Shown here: positions 9,313 to 18,767 of the stretch, in pieces | Numbering within the stretch: the stretch's first letter is position 1 | How the letters are laid out: the number at the start of each line of letters is the position of its first letter | DNA from: Fen-178 sp049516835 | GTDB taxonomy: Bacteria; Acidobacteriota; Terriglobia; Bryobacterales; Bryobacteraceae | Reading direction: 5' to 3' | NCBI GenBank assembly: GCA_049516835.1 | Contig: JBEKSR010000002.1 | Location: 51,744-115,743 of the forward strand | Length of the DNA: 64,000 nucleotides | Notes under the pieces: model-generated | The model's input: the letters and a program-made list of their open reading frames with translations, nothing else | The model's database searches: none | What the model was told of the DNA's origin: nothing | Made by a program: the position numbers and the translations under genes

Positions 9313-10569
9313 TCACGCGGAGTGGCACCCTACGCTGGCCCTGGGAGCGTACTCCTCCCGGATCATGAACGCGTAAGAAAGTACGCCCGCCAGCAGCGCC
9401 ACCAGGACCGCCATCATCGGGGCTTCGTAGCTGCCGGTCTTCTGCAACAGCCAGCCAGTCAGGATCGGAGCGACGATTCCGGCGACACTGCACGCGCAGT
9501 TCTGAATCCCCGAAATCCGCCCGATGGCCGCGCCCGGAATCAGCGTTTGCGTGAGCGCCCAGTAGTTGGCCGTGGCCAACCCCAGGCCGGAAAGCGACAC
9601 CACCGCGAAGATCAGCGCCGTTTCAAGCGAAGACGCCCGCGCGCCGATCAGTTCCGTGCAGGCGATGGAGAAGCCGGCGATGGTGAACCACTTTCGGACC
9701 GTCACGGCGTTATGCCCGCGCCCAATCAACAGGTCCGCCGCCCACCCCGCCAGCGTAGCCACGAGGGCCATGCCGCCGAAGCTGAAGAACGTGTAGAGGC
9801 CCATCTTTCCGAGGGAGAGGTGACGCCTCTCCATGAAATAGGCCGGCATCCAGGTCATCGAGAAGTACACGAAGTACATGTAGCAGAACGACGCGACGAT
9901 GGTGCCCCAGACCACCGGACTGGCCATGATCCTGCCGAACGGGATGGGCCTTGTGCCTTCCTTCTTCACAGCGGCCCGCTCGATTTGCCGGTCGTCATTC
10001 TTCACCAGCAAGAGCCAGGGTACAAGCCAAATCAGGCCGCCCAGTCCGATCAGCACGAACATCACCCGCCAGTCGTACATGCCGATCAGCCACGCGGCCA
10101 GCGGAGCTCCGATAGCCGGCCCGATTTTTGTGCCCGTCATGTATAGAGCGATCGCCAGGCCGCGCTCCTTCTCCACGAAGTGGTGCCGTATCCACCGGTA
10201 GCTGGCGGGGGCCACAACCGCCTGACCGACGCCCAAAAGAACTTGCACCACGATCAACTGCGGAATCGACCGCGTCAGGGCCGTGCTCGCGGACGCCAGG
10301 CACCAAATCGCGAAGCCCAGCAAATAGGGAAACTTGACGCCGTACCGGTCCACCACCCAGCCAGCCGGTATCTGAAGCACGGCATAGGTCCAGAAAAACG
10401 CCGAGTTCACCACGCCCCTATCGGTGATGGAGAGATGGAAGGTCCTGATGAACTCCGGCAGTGCCAGGGGAACCGACAAGGCGGAACGCGACACGTACGC
10501 GATGATCATGCCGAGGCTCAACACCCCGATGACCGCCCAGCGAACCGGCGGGGCCGTCGTACTAGCCAT
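9313..10569 (-). CDS. MFS transporter, ACS (hexuronate/sugar-acid) type
   Basis: 418 residues with about 12 hydrophobic segments and the MFS signature between TM2 and TM3 (GWVVDRYGVKFPYLLG). The N-terminal pattern WAVIGVLSLGMIIAYVSRSALSV and GVGQAVVAPASYRWI are typical of the anion:cation symporter family, whose members import hexuronates, glucarate, galactonate or phthalate. The divergent neighbour at 10716 is a sugar-acid-dehydratase-like enolase-superfamily enzyme, which supports uptake of an aldonate or similar acid. Start at ATG 10569. The substrate is inferred, not shown. Confidence 0.88.
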   Translation of the reverse strand: MASTTAPPVRWAVIGVLSLGMIIAYVSRSALSVPLALPEFIRTFHLSITDRGVVNSAFFWTYAVLQIPAGWVVDRYGVKFPYLLGFAIWCLASASTALTRSIPQLIVVQVLLGVGQAVVAPASYRWIRHHFVEKERGLAIALYMTGTKIGPAIGAPLAAWLIGMYDWRVMFVLIGLGGLIWLVPWLLLVKNDDRQIERAAVKKEGTRPIPFGRIMASPVVWGTIVASFCYMYFVYFSMTWMPAYFMERRHLSLGKMGLYTFFSFGGMALVATLAGWAADLLIGRGHNAVTVRKWFTIAGFSIACTELIGARASSLETALIFAVVSLSGLGLATANYWALTQTLIPGAAIGRISGIQNCACSVAGIVAPILTGWLLQKTGSYEAPMMAVLVALLAGVLSYAFMIREEYAPRASVGCHSA

Positions 10570-10587
10570 AGAGTTCCGACTCTAGCA

Positions 10588-10644
10588 GGAAAAAGGGGTC
10601 AGACGCATTTTCCACCGAGGAAAATGCGTCTGACCCCTTTTTCC
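10588..10644. repeat. Perfect 26-bp inverted repeat (GGGGTCAGACGC family, copy 1)
   Basis: Arms 10588-10613 and 10619-10644 are perfect reverse complements, with core GGGGTCAGACGCATTTT and a 5-base loop. It sits between the divergent MFS and dehydratase genes, so it is not simply an end-of-gene terminator. Related copies lie at 18768-18828 and 28411-28476. Such palindromes resemble dispersed REP-like elements; no transposase is nearby. Confidence 0.9.
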
Positions 10645-10715
10645 CTTTGGGCCCGGCGCTACGGGACGGCGCGCTATACTCTGGATTGTAAATTCAACCT
10701 TTGCGGGAGTGCCGA

Positions 10716-11945
10716 ATGGCCGACATGATGAGACGTGAGTTTATCGCCGCGGGTGGAGCCATCGGGCTGCCGCTCCAGGCTGCTGCTCTGCAACAGAGCG
10801 CGCCGCGTTATACAGGGAATCCTCAGTTAAAGATCACCGATGTCCAGGTGTTCGTGGTCAACGCGGGAAGAAACTATGTGTACGTGAAGATCTCCACCGA
10901 CCAGGGCATTCATGGCTGGGGTGAGGCCTATTCGGCGGGGCCCGACGAGGCCACGGCCGCCACCGTCCGGGACTTCAAGGAATGGCTGGTCGGCAAGGAT
11001 CCGCGCAACATCGAGTACCTGTGGGCCACCATGTACAACTTCACGCGCTTTCCGGGCGGGCTGGTGGTCAATGCGGCGATCAGCGGCATCGAGCACGCCT
11101 TGTGGGACATCGCGGGCAAAGCCGCGGGGCTGCCGGTTTACATGCTGCTGGGGGGGAAATGCCGCAACAAGATCCGCTGCTACCAGGCGGCCAACTCTCC
11201 CGAACAGGCCAAGAGTCTGATCGCCAAATACGGATACACCGCGCTCAAGGCCACGTTGGGCTACGCCAGTGCGGTGCCGGAAAGCGCCGGCATCCGCGCG
11301 TTCGGGGCTCGAGCCGAGGCCATGCGCCAGGCGGTCGGACCCAACGTCGACCTGTGCTTCGACGCCCACGGCAGAATCTGGCCTCCCTACCTGGCCTGCG
11401 AGCTCGCCGAAGTCCTCAAGCCGGTGAAGCCACTGTTCCTCGAAGAGGCCATCCGGCCCGAGAACATGGACTCCATGGCTGAGCTGCGGCGGCGAGTCCA
11501 GATCCCCATCGCTACGGGAGAGGAACTATACACCAAGTACCAGTTCCAGCAATTGATGAGCTTGGGCGGGGCCGACATCGTTCAGCCGGACATCTGCCTG
11601 GCCGGCGGAATGCTTGAGCAGAAGAAGATTGCCGCCATCGCCGAAGCGCACTACGTCCAGGTGGCGCCGCACAACCCGCTGGGTCCGCTGGCCACGCTGG
11701 TGAACATCCATTTCGCCGCCTCCACGCCGAACTTCGTCATCCTGGAATACCATCCGGATGACGAGTCTCCGCGCAAGGACCTGGTCAAGGGAGAGACGAT
11801 TGTAGCCAAGGACGGCTACCTGGCGATTCCCGACAAGCCCGGCTGGGGCTACGAAATGGACGAAGAAGCCTTCAAGCGCCTGCCGGGTAAGCCATGGCAT
11901 CGCGGGTTCGCGTTCCAGTCCGACGGCGCGCCCGATTTCATCTGA
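10716..11945 (+). CDS. Mandelate racemase/muconate lactonizing enzyme family; galactonate-dehydratase-like
   Basis: 409 residues from ATG 10716, chosen because CGGGAG lies just upstream; an upstream TTG at 10701 would add five residues. It has a Tat-like leader (RREFIAAGGAIGLPLQAAA), unusual for an enolase-superfamily enzyme. The N-terminal capping domain (ITDVQVFVVNAGRNYVYVKI) is followed by the barrel with acid metal ligands in LCFDAHGRI, FLEEAIRPEN and ATGEELYT and a catalytic His in VAPHNPLGP. DAHGR together with APHNPLGP is the pattern of galactonate/sugar-acid dehydratases. The divergent MFS importer supports sugar-acid catabolism, and the DUF362 gene follows after 16 bases. Exact substrate is unresolved. 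Confidence 0.88.
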   Translation: MADMMRREFIAAGGAIGLPLQAAALQQSAPRYTGNPQLKITDVQVFVVNAGRNYVYVKISTDQGIHGWGEAYSAGPDEATAATVRDFKEWLVGKDPRNIEYLWATMYNFTRFPGGLVVNAAISGIEHALWDIAGKAAGLPVYMLLGGKCRNKIRCYQAANSPEQAKSLIAKYGYTALKATLGYASAVPESAGIRAFGARAEAMRQAVGPNVDLCFDAHGRIWPPYLACELAEVLKPVKPLFLEEAIRPENMDSMAELRRRVQIPIATGEELYTKYQFQQLMSLGGADIVQPDICLAGGMLEQKKIAAIAEAHYVQVAPHNPLGPLATLVNIHFAASTPNFVILEYHPDDESPRKDLVKGETIVAKDGYLAIPDKPGWGYEMDEEAFKRLPGKPWHRGFAFQSDGAPDFI

Positions 11946-11961
11946 AGCTCAGGGCGCCGGC

Positions 11962-13569
11962 ATGAGAACCGTCAGCCGTAGAGCGTTCTTCGCTGCATCG
12001 GCGCAGGGCTTGGCGGCCCTGTCGCTGCGCGGAGCCCCGCCCGAAAAGGCGCGCATAGGGCTGGTCGCATCCTCCCATTCCAAGCTTGCCAAACCTTCCT
12101 CCATCGAGGACCCGCTGGATTACCCGCGCGTGCGCGATATGGTGTGGAAGGCCATCGAGTACGGGCGGCCGCGGGCGGGCAGCCTGGAGGCCAAGATCCA
12201 GCCCGGCTCGTGGGTCGTCATCAAACCGAATATGGGGAGCCTGCCGCCGCGGCAGGTCTTCTCCCTTGGCGACACCACCGATATGCGCGTGGCCAGGGCC
12301 GTGCTTGAGTACGTAGCTACTAAGTCGCGCGCCGCCCGCATTACAGTGGCCGAAGGAGGCACCTACCGCCGTGTCGGCGACCCCGCCACCGACAACGTGA
12401 TGCTCCAGAACGGCGTCCGCGTGGATGCGCTCACCTACTCGTGGGCCGACGAGTTCCCCGGATTCAACGGAACCCTCGCAGACCTTCTCAAGAATGCCAG
12501 TGCCAGCTTCCCCGGGAAGAAGTTCGATTACGTCGATCTGGCTTATGACGCCGTGCGCGACCCATCCGGCCAGTTCCGATGGATGGACGTGCCGCGCAGC
12601 CCCAACGGCGTGGGCGCCTTCGGCGAGAAAAAGGTCTACGTCCCGGCCAATACCATTGTCGACTGCGACTTCCTGATCACCGTGCCGGTGATGAAAGTTC
12701 ACAACGGGTGCGGCATCACGGCGTGCCTCAAGAACTACGTCGGGACGGCCCCGCGCATCGTCTACGCGCCCCAGGGAGTTTTCTCGAACGGCGATCTGCA
12801 TCGCAATCATTCGCTCGAAGGCCGCATCGACTCGTTCATCGCCGATCTGGCGGCGTTTCATCCTCCGGACTATTGTGTGGTGGATGCCATCCGCGGGCTG
12901 CAATACTCCGAACACTCGATCAACGTTCCCGGCCAACTGCTGCGCAACAACATGGTTCTGGCCGGCGAGGACCCGGTCGCCACCGACGCCCTGGTGGCCG
13001 CCCTCATGGGTTTCCAGCCGTCCGACATCGAGTACCTGCACATGGCTTCCCAGCGCCAGATGGGCGCCATGGAGATAGGGAACGCGGACGTGGCTGGCGA
13101 CGATCCGGCGCGCGTCCGCCGCCGCTGGGCCAAGCCCCGCAACTGGTACGGACGCTGCAACCGGCAGTGGCTGCTGACCCAGGACGCTTCGGCCGATATC
13201 AAGACCTGGGCGCGCTTCACCGCGCCCACCGACACGCTGCACTTCACCAAGTGGCAGCCGCCCGCCTCCGATGCCGCCGTTTACAAGTCCGCCGTGCGGG
13301 TAATGGCCGGCGGGAACCGCAAGGCGTTCCTGTGGGTGGGCGCGCACGGCCAGTTGAAGGCGTTTCTCAACGGCGAAAAGGTCATGGAAGAGCAGGCCAC
13401 CACGCGCTACCGCATCGGGCAGTTCCAGAAGCCCGTCGAGTTGCGCTCCGGCGAAAACCTGCTGGTCTTCGAGCTGAAGCCGGTCTCGGAGCAGGTGGAC
13501 CTGAGCGTCCTGCTGGCCGCGCCCGAGAACGACGGCGGCACGGTGGACGGCATCCGCTGGAGCGTCTAG
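11962..13569 (+). CDS. DUF362 domain-containing protein with extra C-terminal beta domain
   Basis: 535 residues with a Tat-type leader (SRRAFFAASAQGLAALSLRG). Residues about 35-390 are DUF362 (SWVVIKPNMGSLPP, ARITVAEGGTYRRVG, DFLITVPVMKVHNGCGITAC, DPVATDALVAALMGFQP). The last ~140 residues are an additional beta-rich region (AFLWVGAHGQLKAFLNG, then LRSGENLLVFELK) that looks like a galactose-binding/jelly-roll fold of carbohydrate-active enzymes. This is absent from the paralogue at 3930-5156. It lies 16 bases downstream of the dehydratase-like gene in the same direction, so probably in one operon. It overlaps the end of the convergent PPC gene by 4 bases. Confidence 0.85.
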   Translation: MRTVSRRAFFAASAQGLAALSLRGAPPEKARIGLVASSHSKLAKPSSIEDPLDYPRVRDMVWKAIEYGRPRAGSLEAKIQPGSWVVIKPNMGSLPPRQVFSLGDTTDMRVARAVLEYVATKSRAARITVAEGGTYRRVGDPATDNVMLQNGVRVDALTYSWADEFPGFNGTLADLLKNASASFPGKKFDYVDLAYDAVRDPSGQFRWMDVPRSPNGVGAFGEKKVYVPANTIVDCDFLITVPVMKVHNGCGITACLKNYVGTAPRIVYAPQGVFSNGDLHRNHSLEGRIDSFIADLAAFHPPDYCVVDAIRGLQYSEHSINVPGQLLRNNMVLAGEDPVATDALVAALMGFQPSDIEYLHMASQRQMGAMEIGNADVAGDDPARVRRRWAKPRNWYGRCNRQWLLTQDASADIKTWARFTAPTDTLHFTKWQPPASDAAVYKSAVRVMAGGNRKAFLWVGAHGQLKAFLNGEKVMEEQATTRYRIGQFQKPVELRSGENLLVFELKPVSEQVDLSVLLAAPENDGGTVDGIRWSV

Positions 13570-15809
13570 CGCGCGACGATTTCGAAGGGCACGGCCGGCA
13601 GAGTGCCCAGAGAAACGCGCTGCCTGTTCGCCTGCGGCCTTCCGTCGGCGGCCTGCGCCACTCTCTCGGCGGAGATGTTGACGATCAGGTTCCCCTTCAG
13701 GCCGGGCTTGGCTTTGGCGGCATCGCATTGAAGCACGATCTCGGTTCCATCCCGGCCCGGCGATGCGTTTCGCAGCTCGATCCCCTCCGGCGGCTCGCTT
13801 AACTCGTACTGCACCTTGCTCAGCAGATTGCTCGGAAGGGGTGGAACGTGAACCTGAAACCGGGCTGTGCCACCGGCGGGAATTTCCAGGGGTTCTTGGG
13901 AGATGACTTTGATGGGGACCCTGAGCATGGCCCCTCTTCGGACGGCGACCTTCAGGTCACTGGCGGGAACCAGATGGCGGTAAGCGAATGCCTGCATCAT
14001 GTCCTCCGCGGGGACTGCCAGCCGGCTGACCTCGCGTCCCTGGATGGTCGCGCGGCCTTCCAGGCTCAGGCTCAGAGGTTCCGGCTGGGGCTGCGGCGGA
14101 ACCGTCAGCGTGATCCGCACCTCGTCCCGGCCAGCCGGCAGCAGGCCGCCGATCAGGGTGAATCCTTTCGGAGCGCCCTTTAGCGCCAGCGCGATGTCAC
14201 CGGAGAATCCATCCTTGCGCAGGGCATGGACGGTGATGGGAACGGTCAAGCCGCCGCTCACGTTGATGCTCGACGGTGTGACCCGCAGATCGAAATCGGG
14301 CCGCGGCGCGCCGATGCGCAAGCGATAGGCGTACTCCGCGCCGCCTTTCTGTTGGATATCGCCCAGGTAAAGATAGTAGGTTCCGTTGGCGGGTAGCGTG
14401 GTCAGAATTCTGGAATCCGCGTGGTGCGTTTCCAATCCCGCTCCCGGGTCCTCGTAATCGTCGTTGAACGCCAGTTGCCTGCCCTTGGCGTCGGTCAGCT
14501 TGAGCACGGAATCGAGCGGCGAATCGAGCCGCCGCGCATAAACTTCGGCGACGATGGCCTGGCCGGCGCGGCCCTGGAACCGGAAGACATCCCAGTCGCC
14601 CGGTCGATCGATGCGCCCGTTCATGATGATAGGAAGCTTGACCCGCTGCGCGGCCGCTGGAGAGTTGTTCGGCTCCTTCTCGAAGCCTTCGGGCAGGGTG
14701 TCCACCATGAAAGGCGCGGAGTTGGCAAGCGGATAAACACCGGGCCCTTTCCGTCTGAAATCCATCGTCATCTTGTTCGCGGGGAGGTTCCAGCCCGTGA
14801 GATGGACGGTGGTCTTCGAGCCGGCGCGGCCGCCCAGCGGGAAAGCGCTGGTCACAAACGGCAGCTCGCCGATGGCTATGCGATACACGAAATCCTCGCG
14901 CCCCCGATAGAGGGCGTCCCGGATCTCGATCGTGTATTCGCCGTCCTTGGGGACGGCATAGTGGAGGACGGGATCGGGATGGAAGCGGTAGTCGTCGTCA
15001 TACGCCAGTTCATTTCCGTTGGCATCGTAAAGCGTCAGAACGGCCTGAAACCAGCCGGGAACCGCGTCGGCCAGATACGGGATCAGTTCGCGCGCGCTGG
15101 CCGCCATCACCAGCTCCTGACCTTGATGCGCCTGGAACCGGTACCGGTCGGCCTCGCCGGGTGTGAACGGCTCGCCCGAACGCGCCTGGGGCCGCGGCAG
15201 ACCGGGCTTGATCCGCCCGTTTACAGTGGCCGGCAGCGTGATAGGCATGTCGGTGGGAGCCTGGCTGATTTGCGCCTGAGCCGGTTGATTGGCGTTCGGT
15301 TGAACCACGCTGATGGATTCCTTCTCGGTGAACTCAGGCAGTTGGCCGACGCACAAGACCAGCGGGTTCGACAACCCTTGCGGCGTTGCCACCCTTAGCT
15401 CACGCTTGCCTGGCGCCGCGCCGGGAGCGATGGTGACCTGGAGCGTAACGGTTTCGGCAAGCACGGGACTGGTGAGCCTCCTGGCATTGAAGATGAGTAG
15501 CTTCACCCTGATATCGACCATTTCTTTCTGGACGGCCGCAGTCATCGGCTGCTTCTGCAACGCCTGCATCCGGTCTCTCAAATCGGCGGCCTCCGTGGCA
15601 TTCATCGGCCTGGCGTAATCGGCCACCGTGGCTTGAACGCCGCTGCCGGAGACGTACACCGCGGAAACGTTGGGCAGATACTGCCCCCCGGCCTTGACCT
15701 GGAACGTGGTGCCTTGCTGGCCGCCGGCAGGCAGGACATACGCGAGGTGCGGAGCGTTCTGCGCCAGCACGCCTGGAACGACCGCCAGCCAGCAAATTCC
15801 GAGCTTCAC
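13566..15809 (-). CDS. Secreted PPC-domain protein
   Basis: 747 residues with a signal peptide (MKLGICWLAVVPGVLAQ). An N-terminal IPT-like segment (LPAGGQQGTTFQVKAGG) is followed by two bacterial pre-peptidase C-terminal (PPC) domains. One is near residues 210-320 (GEADRYRFQAHQGQELVM ... LAYDDDYRF), the other near 385-500 (GDWDVFRFQGRAGQAIVAE ... LAFNDDYEDPG). Immunoglobulin-like strands follow. No protease catalytic domain is present. It is the last gene of a three-gene operon and its ATG overlaps the stop of the DUF1501 gene (15806-15809), implying translational coupling. Homologous trios are abundant in planctomycetes and Solibacter-like bacteria; function is unknown. Confidence 0.85.
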   Translation of the reverse strand: MKLGICWLAVVPGVLAQNAPHLAYVLPAGGQQGTTFQVKAGGQYLPNVSAVYVSGSGVQATVADYARPMNATEAADLRDRMQALQKQPMTAAVQKEMVDIRVKLLIFNARRLTSPVLAETVTLQVTIAPGAAPGKRELRVATPQGLSNPLVLCVGQLPEFTEKESISVVQPNANQPAQAQISQAPTDMPITLPATVNGRIKPGLPRPQARSGEPFTPGEADRYRFQAHQGQELVMAASARELIPYLADAVPGWFQAVLTLYDANGNELAYDDDYRFHPDPVLHYAVPKDGEYTIEIRDALYRGREDFVYRIAIGELPFVTSAFPLGGRAGSKTTVHLTGWNLPANKMTMDFRRKGPGVYPLANSAPFMVDTLPEGFEKEPNNSPAAAQRVKLPIIMNGRIDRPGDWDVFRFQGRAGQAIVAEVYARRLDSPLDSVLKLTDAKGRQLAFNDDYEDPGAGLETHHADSRILTTLPANGTYYLYLGDIQQKGGAEYAYRLRIGAPRPDFDLRVTPSSINVSGGLTVPITVHALRKDGFSGDIALALKGAPKGFTLIGGLLPAGRDEVRITLTVPPQPQPEPLSLSLEGRATIQGREVSRLAVPAEDMMQAFAYRHLVPASDLKVAVRRGAMLRVPIKVISQEPLEIPAGGTARFQVHVPPLPSNLLSKVQYELSEPPEGIELRNASPGRDGTEIVLQCDAAKAKPGLKGNLIVNISAERVAQAADGRPQANRQRVSLGTLPAVPFEIVAR

Positions 15810-17119
15810 ATGATCTCCTTCAGGCGGCCGCCCATCTTGATGCCGTCGGCAACTGTGGGCGTCAGACGGGCGTCGAGTCCCCGGGAATTGGGCAGCTTTC
15901 CGTCGGGGTCGATGCCCAGCAGCTCATAGATGCTGCCGATGAGATCGCACGGATATACCGGCCGGTCCCTCACCGCTTCCCCTTTGGCGTCCGACGCCCC
16001 CACCACATGGCCGCCTTTGAAGCCGCCGCCGGCCACCAGGGCGCAGAAAACGTCGCCCCAATGATTCCGCCCGCCATTCCAAGGCGCTTCCCACATGACT
16101 TTGGGCGTTCTGCCGAACTCGCCGCCCCACCAGATGATGGTGCTCGAGAGCAGGCCGCGCTCCGACAGATCCTGGAGCAGGGTGGCCATGCCTTTGTCCA
16201 TCTGCGGCAGCTTCTGGCGCATCACCTGAAAGTTCTGCCGGTGGGTGTCCCAGCCTTCGTAGTTGATGGTGATGTAAGGGACGCCGCGCTCGGCCAGCCG
16301 CCGCGCCGCCAGGCAGGACTGCCCGAACGTGTTGCGGCCGTAGCGGTCTCTCATCGCGTTGGTTTCCTGCGACAGATCGAACACCTTGCCGGCATCGCCC
16401 AGAATCAGTTCATACGCCTGCCGCTCGGTCTCATCGAGGGCCTGCAAGGAGGGATCGTGCGTTAGGGCCTTCTCCAGCGTGTTCAGATTGTGCAGCAGCT
16501 CGCGCCGGTCCTTTTGCCGCTGGTCGGAGACGCCCTGCGCGACGACGCCCTCGACGGCGAAGCGCGTCTGCGCCGGGTCGCCTCCGGTGGCGAAGGGCCG
16601 GTAGCGCTCCTCCAGGAACCCGTTCTCGGAAAATCGGCCCTGGGGTTGCGTCAGCACGATGTAGGGAGGAATCAATCCGCGATATCCGGCGTTGTAGCCC
16701 CTGAGCAGCGAGACCACGGCGCCGGCGCACGGGTAGAGCAGACGTTCGCCCGGCCTGCGCCCGGTCTGGACCATGTAAGACGCCGTTTCGTGAGCGTAAA
16801 CACCGTGCGTCATGCTGCGGATGATGGAATACTTGTCGGCCTGGCGCGCGAGCAGGGGAAGCAGTTCGTTGATCACCATCCCGTTCACGTTGGTGGCGAT
16901 CGGTTTATCGAACGGACCGCAGTAGTCGTAGCCGGCGGCTGGTTTCGGATCGAAGATGTCCACGTGCGCCGGGCCGCCCCACATCCAGATTTGGATGACC
17001 GATTTGGCTTTCCCCGGTTGCGCGGTCGCCCGGGCCGGACGGCCGGCCATCAGGAGGCTGCCCGCTCCGAAAAAGCCGCGGCGCAGCGCCTCGCGTCTGG
17101 AAATCCATACTGTTGCCAT
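15806..17119 (-). CDS. DUF1501 domain-containing protein (Tat-exported)
   Basis: 437 residues. The Tat leader SRREALRRGFFGAGSLLMAG predicts export after folding. The body shows DUF1501 signatures: KSVIQIWMWGGPAHVDIFDPKP, SMTHGVYAHETASYMVQTG, GWDTHRQNF, WWGGEFGRTPK and GRNHWGDVF. The family is distantly related to sulfatase/alkaline-phosphatase-fold proteins and keeps the D/H clusters of that fold, but its substrate is unknown. It is the middle gene of the operon: 13 bases after the DUF1549/1553 stop, with a 4-base overlap into the PPC gene. Confidence 0.92.
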   Translation of the reverse strand: MATVWISRREALRRGFFGAGSLLMAGRPARATAQPGKAKSVIQIWMWGGPAHVDIFDPKPAAGYDYCGPFDKPIATNVNGMVINELLPLLARQADKYSIIRSMTHGVYAHETASYMVQTGRRPGERLLYPCAGAVVSLLRGYNAGYRGLIPPYIVLTQPQGRFSENGFLEERYRPFATGGDPAQTRFAVEGVVAQGVSDQRQKDRRELLHNLNTLEKALTHDPSLQALDETERQAYELILGDAGKVFDLSQETNAMRDRYGRNTFGQSCLAARRLAERGVPYITINYEGWDTHRQNFQVMRQKLPQMDKGMATLLQDLSERGLLSSTIIWWGGEFGRTPKVMWEAPWNGGRNHWGDVFCALVAGGGFKGGHVVGASDAKGEAVRDRPVYPCDLIGSIYELLGIDPDGKLPNSRGLDARLTPTVADGIKMGGRLKEIM

Positions 17120-17132
17120 AGTTGCTACTCGC

Positions 17133-18698
17133 TCAATGCCTATACAAGAACTCGACGCTGTTGATCAAGGCCCACGCCAGATCCACAATTGCCGGCCACT
17201 TATTGCCTTGGACGGACTGATAGTACGCCGCTACGGTCTTCAACTCTTCGTCGGTCGGGTAACGCGAAAGCGTCGCCAGGTAGACGCGGTCTATGGGGTC
17301 CCGCGGCTTGCCTCCGGGCCGAGCCTGCACCAGCGCCCTCAGCCTGGCGCTCTGTTGAATCTTGAGCTGAATATGACTCGAATTCAGCAGGTGCAGGCGT
17401 TGCTCGGCCGTCGGGTTGTTGTTGCGTTCCGATTCGAGGCCCGTGTCGCGGGGCGGGCGGCCGAACATCTCGAGAAAAGAACTGCCGATGCTGCCGTCCG
17501 GCAGCGCGGTGGCGCGCTGGCCCTCCGGCAGGAACGTGAACGGCTCCGGTATGGGGCTGGAGTACTCCTCGGTGGTGCCCGTGATCTGGCACACGGCGTC
17601 GATCAGCGTCTCCGCGTCGAGGCGGCGCAGCGGATAATACGCGAAATTGGCCGCGTCTTGGGGATCGCCGGTCCTGGGAATCGAAGAGAGTTGATAGACC
17701 TGCGATGTCAGAATCAGACGGTAGACGTGCTTGAGGTCGTAGTGGGCCGCGGCCAGCTCCCGCTCCAGGAAGGCCAGCAATTCGGGATTGCTGGCGGGGT
17801 TGTCCGGCCGGATGTCGTCCGGTTCATGAATGATGCCGCGCCCCAGCAGCCAGTACCAAATGCGGTTCACGATGTTGCGCGCGAACCACGGATTCTCCGG
17901 CGCCAGGAGCCAGTTGGCGAAAACTTCGCGCGGGTCCTGGCCTGGGGCGAGGCGAGCCGGCTTGCCATCGGGGAAAACGGCCGCCGCCCCCAGCGCGCCC
18001 TTCTGGGGGTCGAAGTAGACGATCTCTTCCTTCCATTCCGCGGTGGACTTGTAACCGATCTGCGAAAAGAAGCCAGCCATCCCCTCCAGGCGCTCCTTCG
18101 GCCAGTTCCCGGCTCGCGCTCCCATGAAGGTCAGCGCGACCGCTTGCGCGATCATCCGCGGTTCTTTGCTCTGGACGGCGCGGTAGAAGTTGACCTCGGG
18201 CACGCGGAAATTGCTGCCGCTCGAAACCAGCATCTCTCGCACGGACCGGTCATACGGCAGGTTGTTCTTGATGCTGGTCCGGATCCAGCGGTAATAGGCC
18301 TGCACCGCGTTGGGCCAAAGATTGATGGGAAACTCCGACTTGACTCGCAGCAGGTCGCTCCACTTCATCGCCCAGTAGTCCGCAAACTCACTGCGCTCGA
18401 GCAGACGGTCGATCAAGGCGCCGCGCTTGTTGGGATCCCGGTCCGACAGGAACTGCGCCGCCTCCTCCGGCGTGGGCAGCGTGCCGATGACGTCGAGAAA
18501 CGCCCGCCGGACAAACACTTCGTCGGAGCACGGATTCGCGGGTTGGATACCCAGACGCTTCCACTGTTCGAACGCCAGTTCGTCTATTCTGCCGTGTGCA
18601 GTCAGCTCGGCGCGGCTCTCAAAGGGAGCCACCGGCGGCTTGTCCGTGGCCGCACTGGCCAGGGCCGCTGTCAGAATCAGAGTGGAAATGGCGTTCAC
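17133..18698 (-). CDS. DUF1549 and DUF1553 domain-containing secreted protein
   Basis: 521 residues, GTG start at 18698, signal peptide MNAISTLILTAALASA. The N-terminal half is DUF1549 (CSDEVFVRRAFLDVIGTLPT, RGALIDRLLERSEFADYWAMKWSDLLRV). The C-terminal half is DUF1553 (FANWLLAPENPWFARNIVNR, WYWLLGRGIIHEPDDIRPDN, YPLRRLDAETLIDAVCQITG). Many planctomycete relatives are 700-1100 residues with an N-terminal cytochrome-c-like domain; this one is short and lacks a CxxCH haem motif. First gene of the operon with DUF1501 and PPC. The set probably forms an envelope-associated system, but the reaction is unknown. Confidence 0.9.
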   Translation of the reverse strand: MNAISTLILTAALASAATDKPPVAPFESRAELTAHGRIDELAFEQWKRLGIQPANPCSDEVFVRRAFLDVIGTLPTPEEAAQFLSDRDPNKRGALIDRLLERSEFADYWAMKWSDLLRVKSEFPINLWPNAVQAYYRWIRTSIKNNLPYDRSVREMLVSSGSNFRVPEVNFYRAVQSKEPRMIAQAVALTFMGARAGNWPKERLEGMAGFFSQIGYKSTAEWKEEIVYFDPQKGALGAAAVFPDGKPARLAPGQDPREVFANWLLAPENPWFARNIVNRIWYWLLGRGIIHEPDDIRPDNPASNPELLAFLERELAAAHYDLKHVYRLILTSQVYQLSSIPRTGDPQDAANFAYYPLRRLDAETLIDAVCQITGTTEEYSSPIPEPFTFLPEGQRATALPDGSIGSSFLEMFGRPPRDTGLESERNNNPTAEQRLHLLNSSHIQLKIQQSARLRALVQARPGGKPRDPIDRVYLATLSRYPTDEELKTVAAYYQSVQGNKWPAIVDLAWALINSVEFLYRH

Positions 18699-18767
18699 GG
18701 CGGAATCGGTATCCTAGGCCCTGATATCTTACCTCTTGTACTAACCCCTGACCGCCCAGGAAGACTC

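Noticed and set aside
10588..10644. Perfect hairpin as a rho-independent terminator
   Set aside because: It lies upstream of both flanking genes, which are divergent, so there is no transcript end here to serve.
11938..13728. 596-codon minus-strand frame across the DUF362 gene
   Set aside because: His/Arg/Gly-rich shadow without signature; DUF362 is clear on the other strand.
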